Made by a program: the position numbers and the translations under genes. A stretch of 64,000 bases of DNA from Aphodousia faecalis (GTDB lineage: Bacteria; Pseudomonadota; Gammaproteobacteria; Burkholderiales; Burkholderiaceae_F), in assembly GCA_018712705.1 (NCBI GenBank), contig DVGM01000034.1, positions 1 through 64,000 on the forward strand, read 5' to 3'. Numbering within the stretch: the first letter of the stretch is position 1; every line of letters begins with the position of its first letter. Shown here in pieces: positions 1 through 8,902 of the stretch. The notes below the pieces were generated by a model. The model saw nothing but the letters and a program-made list of their open reading frames with translations. It was not told the origin of the DNA and did no database searches.

Positions 1-200
1 GTTGTGGGCTTTAAAAGCCAAATATCCTGCCCAGCTAAACGAACCCGAGCGACTTCGCCTTGAAATTTTTTCTCTTCATGAAAAAAAACTTTTTCTCTTT
101 GGGCAAGTTGATCCAAGAACCAAAAGCCCGCATTGTGACGGGTGTCGGCGTAGTCAATACCGGGATTTCCCAGACCAACAATTAATCGAATCGCAGGCAT
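1..200 (-). CDS. pth: Peptidyl-tRNA hydrolase, N-terminal part
   Basis: Minus-strand reading frame beginning with ATG at 200 and running off the left window edge after about 66 codons, so only the N-terminal third is present. It opens MPAIRLIVGLGNPGIDYADT and continues RHNAGFWFLD, the strongly conserved start of bacterial Pth; the His of RHNAGF is the family catalytic base. The enzyme cleaves peptidyl-tRNA released by ribosome drop-off and recycles the tRNA in the cytoplasm. It lies downstream of rplY on the same strand, a common betaproteobacterial order, but the hairpin at 262–289 separates them, so it probably has its own promoter. Confidence 0.93.
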   Translation of the reverse strand, partial: MPAIRLIVGLGNPGIDYADTRHNAGFWFLDQLAQREKVFFHEEKKFQGEVARVRLAGQDIWLLKPT

Positions 201-261
201 ATATCAGATATCCATATTAAAGATGGGAGCAATTCTATATTTTTGTATCGAGCTCGGTTAT

Positions 262-289
262 AAAAAAGGGCGCCGAGGCGCCCTTTTTT
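262..289 (-). terminator. Rho-independent terminator after rplY
   Basis: A perfect 7-bp GGGCGCC/GGCGCCC stem with a two-base loop is flanked by an A-run and a T-run, so it could work in both directions. It lies 17 bases past the rplY stop codon on the minus strand and before pth. Confidence 0.85.
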
Positions 290-305
290 CGAGTCTAGTC
301 GAAAA

Positions 306-953
306 TTATTTTGCTTCAGAAGCGGCGGGCGCAGCAGCAGGAGCAGCGGCGTCAGCAGCGGCAGCATCAGCAGTCGTATCTTCTTCTTCTTCTTCGACTT
401 GAGCAACGACAGACACAACAACCGGGTCTTCATTGCCGTGAACCACAGCGGAAACACCTTCCGGCAATGCGATGTCAGAGACGCGCATCGTCGTTTGAGC
501 GGTCAAACCAGACAAGTCAACAGAAATGAATTCCGGCAAGTCCTTCGGCAAGCAGCTGATTTCGATAGAGCTGCGAGCGTGGTTGATGAGACCCTTGCTG
601 ATCTTAACGGCCGGGCTGTCTTCAGCACCGAAGAAGTGCAACGGCACGCTCATGGTCACCGGTTCATCAGCATTGACACGTTGGAAGTCAATGTGCATGA
701 CTTGCGGCTTGTACGGATGCATTTGGAAAGCGCGCAAAACAACGAGCTGATCCTTACCATCCAATTCCATCGTCAAAATCGAGGTGTGGAACTTTTCCTT
801 GCGCAAGGCGTAGAAAATAGGATTGTGTTCGAGCTCGATCGGCGTGGCCGCAACGTTGCCGCCGTAAACAATACCGGGCAACTTGTCGGCGCGGCGCAGA
901 CGGCGGCTCGCACCCGTACCTTGCGCTTGACGCGTGGTGGCGATGATTTTCAT
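306..953 (-). CDS. rplY: 50S ribosomal protein L25, CTC/TL5 long form
   Basis: 215 residues beginning MKIIATTRQAQGTGASRRLR. The N-terminal L25 domain (about residues 1–95) binds 5S rRNA, and the C-terminal CTC/TL5 beta domain follows to about residue 185. The end is an acidic stretch (EVEEEEED) and an Ala-rich tail, a usual low-complexity extension in betaproteobacteria. It is located between prs and pth on the same strand, as in many Burkholderiales. Hairpins on both sides suggest a single-gene transcript. Nothing in the sequence looks abnormal. Confidence 0.96.
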   Translation of the reverse strand: MKIIATTRQAQGTGASRRLRRADKLPGIVYGGNVAATPIELEHNPIFYALRKEKFHTSILTMELDGKDQLVVLRAFQMHPYKPQVMHIDFQRVNADEPVTMSVPLHFFGAEDSPAVKISKGLINHARSSIEISCLPKDLPEFISVDLSGLTAQTTMRVSDIALPEGVSAVVHGNEDPVVVSVVAQVEEEEEDTTADAAAADAAAPAAAPAASEAK

Positions 954-1054
954 AAGATTTCTCCAAAATTAAAATTCCCGGGACGCGACCATCCACTAGG
1001 AACAAAAAAGATTGTTAAAAAACAATCGAGTGTGCAATTGTACAGATTTTGCAC

Positions 1055-1085
1055 AAAAAGGCGAGTCGTTTTTCCGACTCGCCTT
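1055..1085 (-). terminator. Terminator after prs
   Basis: An 11-bp stem (AAGGCGAGTCG / CGACTCGCCTT) with a six-base loop starts about ten bases past the prs stop codon and runs into T's on the minus strand. Confidence 0.85.
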
Positions 1086-1094
1086 AAATTCACA

Positions 1095-2057
1095 TTAGCA
1101 ATTTTCGAACAAAGCGCTCACAGAGTCTTCACGAGCAATGCGAGAGATCGTTTCACCGAAAATATTAGCTACAGAGACTTGAGTGATCTTCGGACACTTA
1201 AGGGCATCCTCACGTAACGGAATCGTATCCGTGACAACCAACTCATCCAAGTCGGAATTCGTAATGCGTTCAATAGCCGGGCCGGAAAGAACCGGGTGGG
1301 TAATGTATGCACAAACTTTGATTGCGCCGCGTTCTTTCAGTGCCTTAGCAGCATTGCAAAGTGTTCCGGCGGTATCGACGATATCGTCGGTAATGATGCA
1401 AGTGCGGCCAGCCACTTCACCGATGAGGTTCATCACTTCTGCCACGTTGGGACGTGGACGGCGCTTATCAATGATGACCATGTCCGTGTTGAGGGACTTC
1501 GCCATGGCACGAGCGCGAACAACGCCGCCGACATCGGGGGAGACCACGACAGGGTTTTCATAGTTACGGCTTTGAAGTTCACGCAACAATATAGGCGTTG
1601 CGTAAATATTATCAACCGGAACATCGAAGAAGCCTTGAATTTGGTCAGCGTGCAAATCCATCGTCAAAACACGGTCGACACCAACGGATTGGAGCATATT
1701 GGCAACCACTTTGGCGGAGATGGCCACTCGAACCGAGCGCGGGCGACGATCTTGACGTGCGTAGCCGTAATAAGGCATCACAGCAGTGATACGGCGTGCA
1801 GAAGCTCGACGCAACGCATCAACCATAATCATCAATTCCATTAAATTGTCATTGGTGGGAGAGCAGGTGCTTTGCAAGATGAAGACATCGCGACCGCGGA
1901 CCTTTTCGTCAATTTCCACCATGACTTCACCGTCAGAGAAATGACTGACAACAGCTTCACCAAGGGGAATATTGAGATGTTCTGCGACTGCATGGGCAAG
2001 TTTGGGATTGGCATTGCCCGTAAAAACCATGAGATTGTCCGGAACCATTGGGACCAT
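1095..2057 (-). CDS. prs: Ribose-phosphate pyrophosphokinase (PRPP synthetase)
   Basis: About 320 residues, normal for class I PRPP synthetases, which make PRPP from ribose-5-phosphate and ATP for purine, pyrimidine, His, Trp and NAD synthesis. Visible landmarks are LMVFTGNANPKLA near the N-terminus, the ATP-loop region YYGYARQDRR, the metal-site motif DLHADQIQGFFD and the PRPP-binding loop IITDDIVDTAGT. Two near-adjacent ATGs (2057 and 2048) could serve as start; the upstream one is listed. It sits just downstream of the tRNA-Gln gene on the same strand, an arrangement typical of betaproteobacteria, and has its own terminator. Confidence 0.96.
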   Translation of the reverse strand: MVPMVPDNLMVFTGNANPKLAHAVAEHLNIPLGEAVVSHFSDGEVMVEIDEKVRGRDVFILQSTCSPTNDNLMELMIMVDALRRASARRITAVMPYYGYARQDRRPRSVRVAISAKVVANMLQSVGVDRVLTMDLHADQIQGFFDVPVDNIYATPILLRELQSRNYENPVVVSPDVGGVVRARAMAKSLNTDMVIIDKRRPRPNVAEVMNLIGEVAGRTCIITDDIVDTAGTLCNAAKALKERGAIKVCAYITHPVLSGPAIERITNSDLDELVVTDTIPLREDALKCPKITQVSVANIFGETISRIAREDSVSALFENC

Positions 2058-2174
2058 GATATGACTCGCCGAAAGTTAGGAAGAGAGAACTCTTCGGTTA
2101 GTATTTGGCGGCTTAAAAACCGCTTCGTAAAAAAACAAACGGGAGCTAGCACAACAATGCTTGCTCCCGAAAGT

Positions 2175-2252
2175 TGGCAGGGGAGGAAGGATTCGAACCT
2201 TCGAATGCCGGAATCAAAATCCGGTGCCTTAGGCCAGCTTGGCGACTCCCCT
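2175..2252 (-). tRNA. tRNA-Gln (anticodon UUG)
   Basis: On the minus strand the ends AGGGGAG and CTCCCCT form the seven-base-pair acceptor stem, followed by GCCA, so CCA is encoded. The anticodon arm is CCGGA-TTTTGAT-TCCGG, which places UUG as the anticodon, and the T arm carries GGTTCGAATCC. It resembles the E. coli tRNA-Gln through the anticodon and T arms. It lies between ispE and prs, its usual betaproteobacterial neighbours. Confidence 0.95.
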
Positions 2253-2264
2253 ACAAATTTTGGT

Positions 2265-3110
2265 TCAGCATGATAATGCTGACAACGTCGGGTGTATTGT
2301 AAGACTTTTTACCGAAAAATGTTTCCATCTGGATGGTAAATTTTCAAACACCCTTTCCGCCTCATCTTTTGGCATCACGGCAAAAACTGCAGAGCCAGAG
2401 CCTGTTAGGCGGAATTGAGGTAAATCCGTTAGCAACTTATTTACCTCGGGATTCACAATTTTTACGATCGGTTCTAGATCGTTGTGTCCCAATCTCATCC
2501 ACTCACCAGATTGCTGAGCGGCGTCGAGGATCGACATTGTGACGTATTTCGTATTTCTTGTCAAGTCCGGATGTGAAAAAATTTCTCCCGTTGCTTGATT
2601 GACTCCGGGCCAAATGATGGCAAAAGGAATGGATGGGATGGAAATGGGGATTAATTTTTCGCCAATACCTTCAACCCATGCATTTGTTCCCAAAAGAAAA
2701 AATGGAACATCAGCTCCCAATTGAAGCCCTAAACGCATCAGTTCATCTTTTGTTAAATGCAAATTCCATAGATGATTCAATCCCATCAGTGTCGTGGCTG
2801 CATCAGAAGAACCACCTCCCATACCTGCACCGGAAGGAATGCGTTTGACAACGTTAATCGTTGCTCCAAAAGAAGAGCCAGTATATTGTTGCAGTAATTT
2901 AGCCGCTCGAACACATAAATCTTTTGATGGATCTCCGACAATATCACCAGTACGAACGACTTCAGGGTCATTGCGAGCGGATAAGCTGATGGTGTCACAA
3001 AGGTCTACCAAAACAAAAACAGATTGCAACTCGTGGTAACCGTTTTGTCGACGACCAACGATATGCAAAAAAAGATTCAATTTAGCTGGAGCAAGCAAAT
3101 TAAGAATCAT
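2265..3110 (-). CDS. ispE: 4-diphosphocytidyl-2-C-methyl-D-erythritol kinase
   Basis: 281 residues from the ATG at 3110; a longer frame exists upstream, but MILNLLAPAKLNLFLHIVGR is the conserved IspE N-terminus, so this start is chosen. It is a GHMP kinase of the MEP isoprenoid pathway that phosphorylates CDP-methylerythritol. The ATP-binding glycine motif is seen as PSGAGMGGGSSDAA, and the C-terminal LTGSGSAVFAV is the third GHMP motif. The start overlaps the last 11 bases of lolB, which indicates translational coupling, and the tRNA-Gln gene follows. All landmarks are intact. Confidence 0.95.
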   Translation of the reverse strand: MILNLLAPAKLNLFLHIVGRRQNGYHELQSVFVLVDLCDTISLSARNDPEVVRTGDIVGDPSKDLCVRAAKLLQQYTGSSFGATINVVKRIPSGAGMGGGSSDAATTLMGLNHLWNLHLTKDELMRLGLQLGADVPFFLLGTNAWVEGIGEKLIPISIPSIPFAIIWPGVNQATGEIFSHPDLTRNTKYVTMSILDAAQQSGEWMRLGHNDLEPIVKIVNPEVNKLLTDLPQFRLTGSGSAVFAVMPKDEAERVFENLPSRWKHFSVKSLTIHPTLSALSC

Positions 3111-3666
3111 GATCTCGGCTCGAGACAACAAGAAGAACAGAAATGCTAGGGGCAAAAGAGGTTGCTTCTCTCGTCAATCTTATACGTTTGGGTAAGCCCG
3201 ACTCATCGTAATTTTCATAGGTGATCAACCAACCGCTTTGTTTGACTTGATTATAAGGGGGAGCACTGGGGATGGTGGATGCCGTCTGGTTGGGAATAAC
3301 TTTACCGTCGATCCAATAATTTAGTCCATCAACCGGTACGCTGAACCCGAGGCTCTTTAGTAAAAGCGACTCGGCGTCGTTGGCGTACACGGTCGGATTG
3401 CCTAACGTCTCCAAAGATACTTCTGTGGGAGTTCGCGTGATTCTCGCCAAAGTGTTCCCTAAAGCACTTTTTAAATCCAAAATAGTTAAATCAGTGTTAG
3501 CTTGCGTTAATGTAAAACGGCCGCTGTGATTTTCCTGCTGAGAGGCAGAACGTGCAATCAATGAAAATCGACCTTGCCAAGATTGCTCAAGTTCGGGAGT
3601 GGACAGGGCGACACACCCTGTCAACAAGATGCTTGCAATGCCGGTGGCGATAAGTTTAAAAGTCAT
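3100..3666 (-). CDS. lolB: Outer-membrane lipoprotein receptor LolB
   Basis: 188 residues with an N-terminal signal and the lipobox LLTGC, so the mature protein would be anchored at Cys18. The body (WQGRFSLIARS, LGNPTVYANDAE, LNYWIDGKV) matches the LolB beta-barrel-like fold. LolB takes lipoproteins from periplasmic LolA and inserts them in the outer membrane. The position between a TPR protein and ispE is the standard betaproteobacterial context. Sequence similarity within LolB is low, so the call rests on the lipobox, size, characteristic residues and gene order together. Confidence 0.87.
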   Translation of the reverse strand: MTFKLIATGIASILLTGCVALSTPELEQSWQGRFSLIARSASQQENHSGRFTLTQANTDLTILDLKSALGNTLARITRTPTEVSLETLGNPTVYANDAESLLLKSLGFSVPVDGLNYWIDGKVIPNQTASTIPSAPPYNQVKQSGWLITYENYDESGLPKRIRLTREATSFAPSISVLLVVSSRDHDS

Positions 3667-3673
3667 TTTTTAC

Positions 3674-5395
3674 CTAAAAACGCAGATGTAACCGATCCAT
3701 CAATGAGTTAATCTCCTGATCTTCCGTATTCTCTTTGAGCATGGGTCGAAGGATATCCATAGCTTTGGGTGTTTCCCCTTGAGCTTGGTAAACCTCAGCA
3801 AGGTGCAGCAGTATTTCTTTGTCATTAGACAATTTGGCGGCTTTTTCCAAATAATTTTGAGCTTGCTTGAGACTTCCTTGTTTGAAATAAAGCCAACCCA
3901 TGGAATCTAAGAAGGCAGGGTTCTCAGGTTCTTGTCGAAGAGCTTTTTCAATGAGCGGTTTGGCTTGATCCAGCTTGACGCCGTTTTCTACCCAAAGGTA
4001 ACCCAGCGTATTGTAGAAATTGGCGTTATCAGGATAGAGTTCAATCGCGTTTTGTAAATATTTCTCAGCTTCATCAATGCGTTTAATCTCATTGGCAATA
4101 ACGGCGCACTGGAAAAGTAACGTAGCATTATCTTTGTCAGTGGACAAAGCCTTTTTCATTGCTTCATAAGCTTGCGGCAGTCGATCGGCCTCGTAAAGTA
4201 TCTGAGCACGTTTATGAAGAAACTCTGTTTTCAGTCGATCATTAACTTTTGTTTTATCCAGAACTTCGATTGCTTCATCAAAATGTTTTTCCGCGGCGAG
4301 AGCTTGGGCTAAAAATAAACGAGATTGCGGAAAGAATTCACTGGACTGATCCACTTGACTAAACCAGTCCGCAGCAGCGGAGAAATGACGTTGTTTATAG
4401 TCAATCATCCCAAGAGATAAATAGGTTCTGGGAAGTCTTTCAAGAGAAACTTTTTGCTCTTTGGCCAGACGCTCAAAGGTCATTAAATATCGCTTAGTTT
4501 CATCCAATAGTCCGACAGTGTCGCAAATACTGGCGAGAGTAAAAGCCAAATTAGGCATCTTCTGTGAGAAAGGATCCAAAATTTGGATTTGTTTTTTTAC
4601 GCCGTTTTTATTCTGTGTACGTGCATAAGCTTTAGCTAAACCCAGTTGAGCATCGTAGTCTTTTGGGTGACGTTTAACGAAATTCTCAAGAGTACTGACT
4701 GCTTTAAGCGGTTCTTTTGCAATGAGCGTATCGGCGTATTCCAAAAGTGCAACCGTACTATCGGGAAGTTGTTGCCAAGCAATTTTTGCAAAATGTTCTC
4801 CGAGTTCGGCATTGCCTGTTCGACGATATAGCTTGGCTAGTGTCAATGCGGCTTCTTTCTGATTTTTGCACAGACTTGCCAAAGGACGCAAAAAAGTCAG
4901 TATCTGTTGAGGTTGGGCTGAACTGAACTGGGCTTGAAGAGCAATCGCTTGAAACCGTTTTAGGCGTTCTTGCTGGTTTTTCGCACTTAAAATGAGGTCC
5001 TTTGCGCTCTGCTGCCGCTTTTCAGACAAATCGCCCTGACGGATTTGAGTCAGCGTATTAGCCAATTGAGCATCCGCATTTGACGGAGAGAGTTTCTCCC
5101 AGAGTTGTGCCGCTTCAGAAGCCTGTTCAAAGGCATGAGCACCGTCAGCAATTTCAAAGGCGCGTTTCGCCAAACGAGGGTCTTTTGTTGTTCGGGCGGT
5201 TTGCATATAAGTTTGAAATGCCGTGGCAGGGTCATTACGCTGCAGAGCAAATTCTGAAGCAATGATCTGGAAAAGGAGTCCCCCGGTTAGTTCAACATTC
5301 GGAAGCGTCTCTTTAGCCCAGGATGAACTCATTAAGCAAGTCAGACTTAACGCGGTGCAAAGGGCTCGTTTAAAAGTAAATAGATTAAGAGGCAT
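3674..5395 (-). CDS. Periplasmic tetratricopeptide-repeat protein
   Basis: 573 residues from ATG at 5395. A longer in-frame extension would run into mutY on the other strand and lacks a signal, whereas MPLNLFTFKRALCTALSLTC gives a clear Sec signal ending near SSSWA. The rest is almost all helical TPR repeats, with typical units such as ATAFQTYMQTARTTKDPRLAKR near the N-terminus and NAIELYPDNANFYNTLGYLW and EKALRQEPENPAFLDSMGWL toward the C-terminus. Homologues sit next to lolB throughout Burkholderiales. The precise role is unknown; a scaffold in envelope assembly is an inference. It ends seven bases before lolB. Confidence 0.85.
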   Translation of the reverse strand: MPLNLFTFKRALCTALSLTCLMSSSWAKETLPNVELTGGLLFQIIASEFALQRNDPATAFQTYMQTARTTKDPRLAKRAFEIADGAHAFEQASEAAQLWEKLSPSNADAQLANTLTQIRQGDLSEKRQQSAKDLILSAKNQQERLKRFQAIALQAQFSSAQPQQILTFLRPLASLCKNQKEAALTLAKLYRRTGNAELGEHFAKIAWQQLPDSTVALLEYADTLIAKEPLKAVSTLENFVKRHPKDYDAQLGLAKAYARTQNKNGVKKQIQILDPFSQKMPNLAFTLASICDTVGLLDETKRYLMTFERLAKEQKVSLERLPRTYLSLGMIDYKQRHFSAAADWFSQVDQSSEFFPQSRLFLAQALAAEKHFDEAIEVLDKTKVNDRLKTEFLHKRAQILYEADRLPQAYEAMKKALSTDKDNATLLFQCAVIANEIKRIDEAEKYLQNAIELYPDNANFYNTLGYLWVENGVKLDQAKPLIEKALRQEPENPAFLDSMGWLYFKQGSLKQAQNYLEKAAKLSNDKEILLHLAEVYQAQGETPKAMDILRPMLKENTEDQEINSLMDRLHLRF

Positions 5396-5446
5396 GTCTT
5401 TATAATCAGCAAGGATTTCGCTATTGTACTGTTTTCCTAAAAATCC

Positions 5447-6496
5447 ATGATCTCGGAACAATTTTCTCAAACACTTATTGATTGGCAAAAAGTCCATGGT
5501 AGACATCATTTGCCTTGGCAATACGCGCACCCTTACGCGCGGTGGATTTCCGAAATCATGCTGCAACAAACTCAAGTTGCTACGGTCATTGAATATTATG
5601 ATCGCTTCATGAAACGTTTCCCGACCGTTCAATCTTTAGCAGAAGCTTCGGAAGATGAAGTCATGCAGTATTGGTCGGGATTGGGTTATTACTCACGAGC
5701 CAGAAATTTACATAAAAGCGCAAAAATCATTGTCTATGATCACAAAGGGGTCTTTCCCACAACTCGCCTTGAATGGGAATCCCTTCCAGGAGTTGGCCGC
5801 AGTACAGCCGCGGCCATAGTAGCTTTTAGCTTTGGGGCTAAGGAAACGATTTTGGATGGGAATGTCAAAAGGGTTCTGATGCGTTATTTTTGTCTTGACG
5901 CCCCTGTTGACAATGGTGAAACAACTAAAAAGCTGTGGGATTTGGCTGAAAATCTGTTACCTCAAAACGATATTGAAGCCTATATACAAGGGCTAATGGA
6001 TTTAGGCGCCACAGTTTGTACAAGAACCCCTAAGTGTGTCATTTGCCCATTTCGAGAAACTTGTCAAGCTTTACTGAATGGCAAACAAGGGGATATTCCA
6101 GCTCCCAGAAAAAAGCTTAATCGTTTGGAAAAAGAGAGGACTTTTTTTCTTCTTTGGCATGAGGACGGTTGTTTGCTGCAAAAACGATCGGCCCGGGGTG
6201 TTTGGCGGGGACTTTTTAGTTTGCCTGAACGAGAAGGCGAAATGTCGGAGGAAGACATTTCGGAGGCGCTTTCTGCTCAAGGCTTCATGATTAAAAATAT
6301 TCGAAGGTTAGAAAGTTTTCATCACGACTTTTCTCACTACCGTCTCGTCTTGCATCCTTGGGCAATTCATATCAAAAACCCTGATACAGTGAAAAACGAC
6401 GAGCGATGGGCAAAAGTCGCAGAGTTGCCCGACATTGGGCTTCCCGCTCCTATCAGAGGTCTATTAGAGCGTTTTTTCGCTAGAGAGTCTGACTAA
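5447..6496 (+). CDS. mutY: A/G-specific adenine DNA glycosylase
   Basis: 349 residues, the usual length. MutY removes adenine mispaired with 8-oxoguanine. The catalytic Glu region reads ISEIMLQQTQVATV, the helix-hairpin-helix LPGVGRSTAAAI, and the catalytic Asp lies in ILDGNVKRVL. A C-terminal NUDIX-like 8-oxoG recognition domain begins near residue 230. Oddity: the iron-sulphur ligands C191, C197, C200 and C206 are spaced X5-X2-X5, whereas MutY and endonuclease III normally show X6-X2-X5, so one residue is missing in the first loop. It is divergent from the TPR gene and overlaps the end of rapZ by 17 bases. Confidence 0.95.
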   Translation: MISEQFSQTLIDWQKVHGRHHLPWQYAHPYARWISEIMLQQTQVATVIEYYDRFMKRFPTVQSLAEASEDEVMQYWSGLGYYSRARNLHKSAKIIVYDHKGVFPTTRLEWESLPGVGRSTAAAIVAFSFGAKETILDGNVKRVLMRYFCLDAPVDNGETTKKLWDLAENLLPQNDIEAYIQGLMDLGATVCTRTPKCVICPFRETCQALLNGKQGDIPAPRKKLNRLEKERTFFLLWHEDGCLLQKRSARGVWRGLFSLPEREGEMSEEDISEALSAQGFMIKNIRRLESFHHDFSHYRLVLHPWAIHIKNPDTVKNDERWAKVAELPDIGLPAPIRGLLERFFARESD

Positions 6497-7376
6497 GACC
6501 TTTTACCGGTTTTTTCGCTTGACCGATGATGCGGTGACGGATGGCGACAGAGGGAAGTTTCTGTGCAAAATATTTAGCTAGAGTTTCCGCGACATAGACA
6601 GAACGATGCTGACCGCCGGTACAACCAATAGCCACGGTTAAGTAGTGCCGGTTTGTTGCTTGGTAGCTGGGCAACCACTTTTCGATGAAGAACTCAATGT
6701 CTTTAACCATTTCAGTGACCATCGGCTGCTTTTGCATAAATTCAACGATGGCTTCATCTTGTCCCGTCAGTGGCCGCAGTTGAGGATCGTAGTAAGGATT
6801 GGGGAGATTACGAACGTCAAAAACTAAATCTGCCGCTGTGGGAATGCCGTGTTTATAACCGAACGATTCAAACGTCAAACTGAGATCGGCATGAGGGGCA
6901 TCGGCGAAGTCTTTCACCCAAGTGCGCAGAGTGTTGCTTTGCAAGTGAGTTGTATCCAGAACGTGTGCTTGCACACTATAAGGCTCGAGTAACTCGCGTT
7001 CTCTCGTGATGACTTCCGAGAGCGTGACCTTTTCATTACCGGCGCTAAAGCGCAACGTTAACGGATGTCGGCGTCGGGTTTCAGAGAAGCGTTGAATCAG
7101 TTCCTGAGTGGAGGCAGTCAGAAATAAAACACGCACATCCCAATCTTTTTGTGCGTTAAGTTCCTCAATGAGTTTTTCGGGGGCGTAACCCTCGAAGTCA
7201 CTTCTTGCATCAACAGCAAAAGCAACATAGTCCTGAGTTTGTTGCAGGGCTTTAGCAACCGGGATAAGAAAAGACAGAGGGAGATTGTCAATGCAGTAGT
7301 AGCCGGAATCTTCCAACTGTCGGATGGCGACAGATTTTCCTGAGCCCGAAAGACCGGTGACAATAATAAGCTTCAT
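6480..7376 (-). CDS. rapZ: RNase adapter / P-loop nucleotide-binding protein RapZ
   Basis: About 298 residues from ATG at 7376 (MKLIIVTGLSGSGKSVAIRQ); six residues of upstream frame are ignored because the Walker A strand starts here. RapZ combines an N-terminal P-loop domain (GLSGSGKS) with a C-terminal domain containing IGCTGGQHRSVYVAE, which in enterobacteria binds GlcN6P and RNase E to control the small RNA GlmZ. In betaproteobacteria the target is not established. It is the last gene of the kdsD-to-rapZ run, next to ptsN, a conserved pairing. Confidence 0.94.
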   Translation of the reverse strand: MKLIIVTGLSGSGKSVAIRQLEDSGYYCIDNLPLSFLIPVAKALQQTQDYVAFAVDARSDFEGYAPEKLIEELNAQKDWDVRVLFLTASTQELIQRFSETRRRHPLTLRFSAGNEKVTLSEVITRERELLEPYSVQAHVLDTTHLQSNTLRTWVKDFADAPHADLSLTFESFGYKHGIPTAADLVFDVRNLPNPYYDPQLRPLTGQDEAIVEFMQKQPMVTEMVKDIEFFIEKWLPSYQATNRHYLTVAIGCTGGQHRSVYVAETLAKYFAQKLPSVAIRHRIIGQAKKPVKGLSQTL

Positions 7377-7418
7377 ACAAGTCCCCCCACACAAAGTCAG
7401 ACTATTGTAGCGGAAAGC

Positions 7419-8033
7419 TTAACTATTGTTTTCAACAGCTGCCACGGTCAAAGAGGTAACGCCTTGTTCTTGCTTGAGTTGAGCTTTGACTTCTTCGTTA
7501 AGGATATCCCACTCGTTTTCAAGGGCGTCTTCTTTACTTTCTCGGGCTAAAACAGTGGGAGCAACCCAATCCATGATACAAGCACAGACCTCAACGGCGT
7601 TTTCTGCTTTTCGGATTTTTGCACACAACGTTTTGTCTTCCATCATGGCGATGCACTCGCGCAAAAGCGGCAAGTACTCATCGTCATTGTCTGTTTTTGG
7701 GACGATGAGGAAAAAGAAGATATCAACCGGTTTGGTGTCATACGGTGTTGGGTCAACGTGAATCGGACGTTGAAGAAGGACAATCGTGATGATGGGCTGC
7801 TTCAGTCCCTCAATTTCACAGTGAGGCAGTGCTACGCCAGCACCCAAAGCATTATTGCCTAAACGTTCCCGAGCGTAAAGTGCTTCAAAGACCTGTGTGT
7901 GTGGAACGCCTGACATTTGAAAAGCCAAGCAAGCCTCTTCGAACACGCGTTTTTTTGTCGCGCGTTGCATTGAATTGAAAAAAATAACGTTTGAAGATGA
8001 GAGATATTGATATATCTGATTCATAGTTCGCAC
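7419..8033 (-). CDS. ptsN: Nitrogen-related PTS IIA protein
   Basis: About 204 residues. The phospho-acceptor His lies in LGAGVALPHCEIEGL, as in EIIA-Ntr. These proteins are phosphorylated by the NPr/EI-Ntr relay and modulate potassium, nitrogen and envelope-stress functions rather than moving sugar. The GTG at 8033 overlaps the lptB stop codon (TAGTG); an ATG at 8024 is an equally possible start. The protein is longer than the roughly 155 residues common in the family, with an extra acidic C-terminal tail of about 40 residues. Confidence 0.92.
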   Translation of the reverse strand: MRTMNQIYQYLSSSNVIFFNSMQRATKKRVFEEACLAFQMSGVPHTQVFEALYARERLGNNALGAGVALPHCEIEGLKQPIITIVLLQRPIHVDPTPYDTKPVDIFFFLIVPKTDNDDEYLPLLRECIAMMEDKTLCAKIRKAENAVEVCACIMDWVAPTVLARESKEDALENEWDILNEEVKAQLKQEQGVTSLTVAAVENNS

Positions 8034-8866
8034 TACATACGGAAAGCTTCACCCAAGTAAGCTCTACGCACGTCTTCATTTTGAACGATGTCTTTCGGAT
8101 GACCGCTAGCCAAGACGCCGCCATCGCAAATGATGTAGGCATGATCGCAAATGCCAAGCGTTTCTCGGACGTTGTGGTCGGTAATTAAAACACCGATACC
8201 TCTGTTTTTTAAGAAGCGAATAATTCGCTGAATTTCAATAACAGCAATTGGGTCAACACCGGCAAAAGGTTCGTCCAACAAGATAAATTTAGGTTCCGCA
8301 GCCAGTGCTCGGGCGATTTCGGTTCGACGACGTTCACCGCCAGACAAACTCATGGCCGTATTGGTTCTCAACCGTGTTATTTGCAACTCGTCAAGCAAGT
8401 CGTCAAGTTTTTTATCAATTTCAGCCTTTGAATAGCTTTTCCCGTTCTCGTCTTGTTGAAGTTCCAAAATGGCGCGGATGTTTTCTTCCACTGTCATACG
8501 ACGGAAAACGGAAGCCTCTTGCGGTAGATAGGAAACACCAAGACGAGAGCGTTTATAGATAGGCAAGTGGGCGATAGATTGACCATTAAGCTCAATAGAG
8601 CCTCCATCGGAGACAACCAAGCCAACGACCATGTTAAAAGTTGTGGTCTTGCCGGCCCCGTTTGGACCTAACAGACCGACGACTTCTCCGCTTTTAACTT
8701 CGAGCGACACGTCTTGCACGACCCAACGACTGCCGTATCTTTTTTTCAGACCAATAGCTTTCAGCGTATTGACTGGAGCCTCTACTTCTGTTTTTTCTTG
8801 ATTATCAGAAGCGACCTCATCTTGCGTCGGTTGGACGGAGCTTAGTTTTTCTTCATTGGTTGGCAC
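8033..8866 (-). CDS. lptB: LPS export ABC transporter ATPase LptB
   Basis: 277 residues. Walker A is GPNGAGKTT, the signature is LSGGERRR and Walker B is FILLDEPFAGVD, all typical of LptB, which powers LptF/LptG extraction of LPS from the inner membrane. An acidic N-terminal extension of about 33 residues precedes the ATPase domain (LKAIGLKKRYG), so translation might begin later, but no better ATG is obvious. It is part of the lptC–lptA–lptB set here, 36 bases downstream of lptA. Confidence 0.96.
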   Translation of the reverse strand: MPTNEEKLSSVQPTQDEVASDNQEKTEVEAPVNTLKAIGLKKRYGSRWVVQDVSLEVKSGEVVGLLGPNGAGKTTTFNMVVGLVVSDGGSIELNGQSIAHLPIYKRSRLGVSYLPQEASVFRRMTVEENIRAILELQQDENGKSYSKAEIDKKLDDLLDELQITRLRTNTAMSLSGGERRRTEIARALAAEPKFILLDEPFAGVDPIAVIEIQRIIRFLKNRGIGVLITDHNVRETLGICDHAYIICDGGVLASGHPKDIVQNEDVRRAYLGEAFRM

Positions 8867-8902
8867 TATCGGAATCCTTTTGGGTAAATGTACGACTGAG
8901 CA

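Noticed and set aside
399..1217. 272-codon plus-strand open frame across rplY and the end of prs
   Set aside because: It runs antisense to two clear conserved genes and their terminator and has no recognisable protein features.
5396..5632. N-terminal extension of the TPR protein
   Set aside because: It would overlap the start of mutY on the other strand, and a proper signal peptide begins at 5395.
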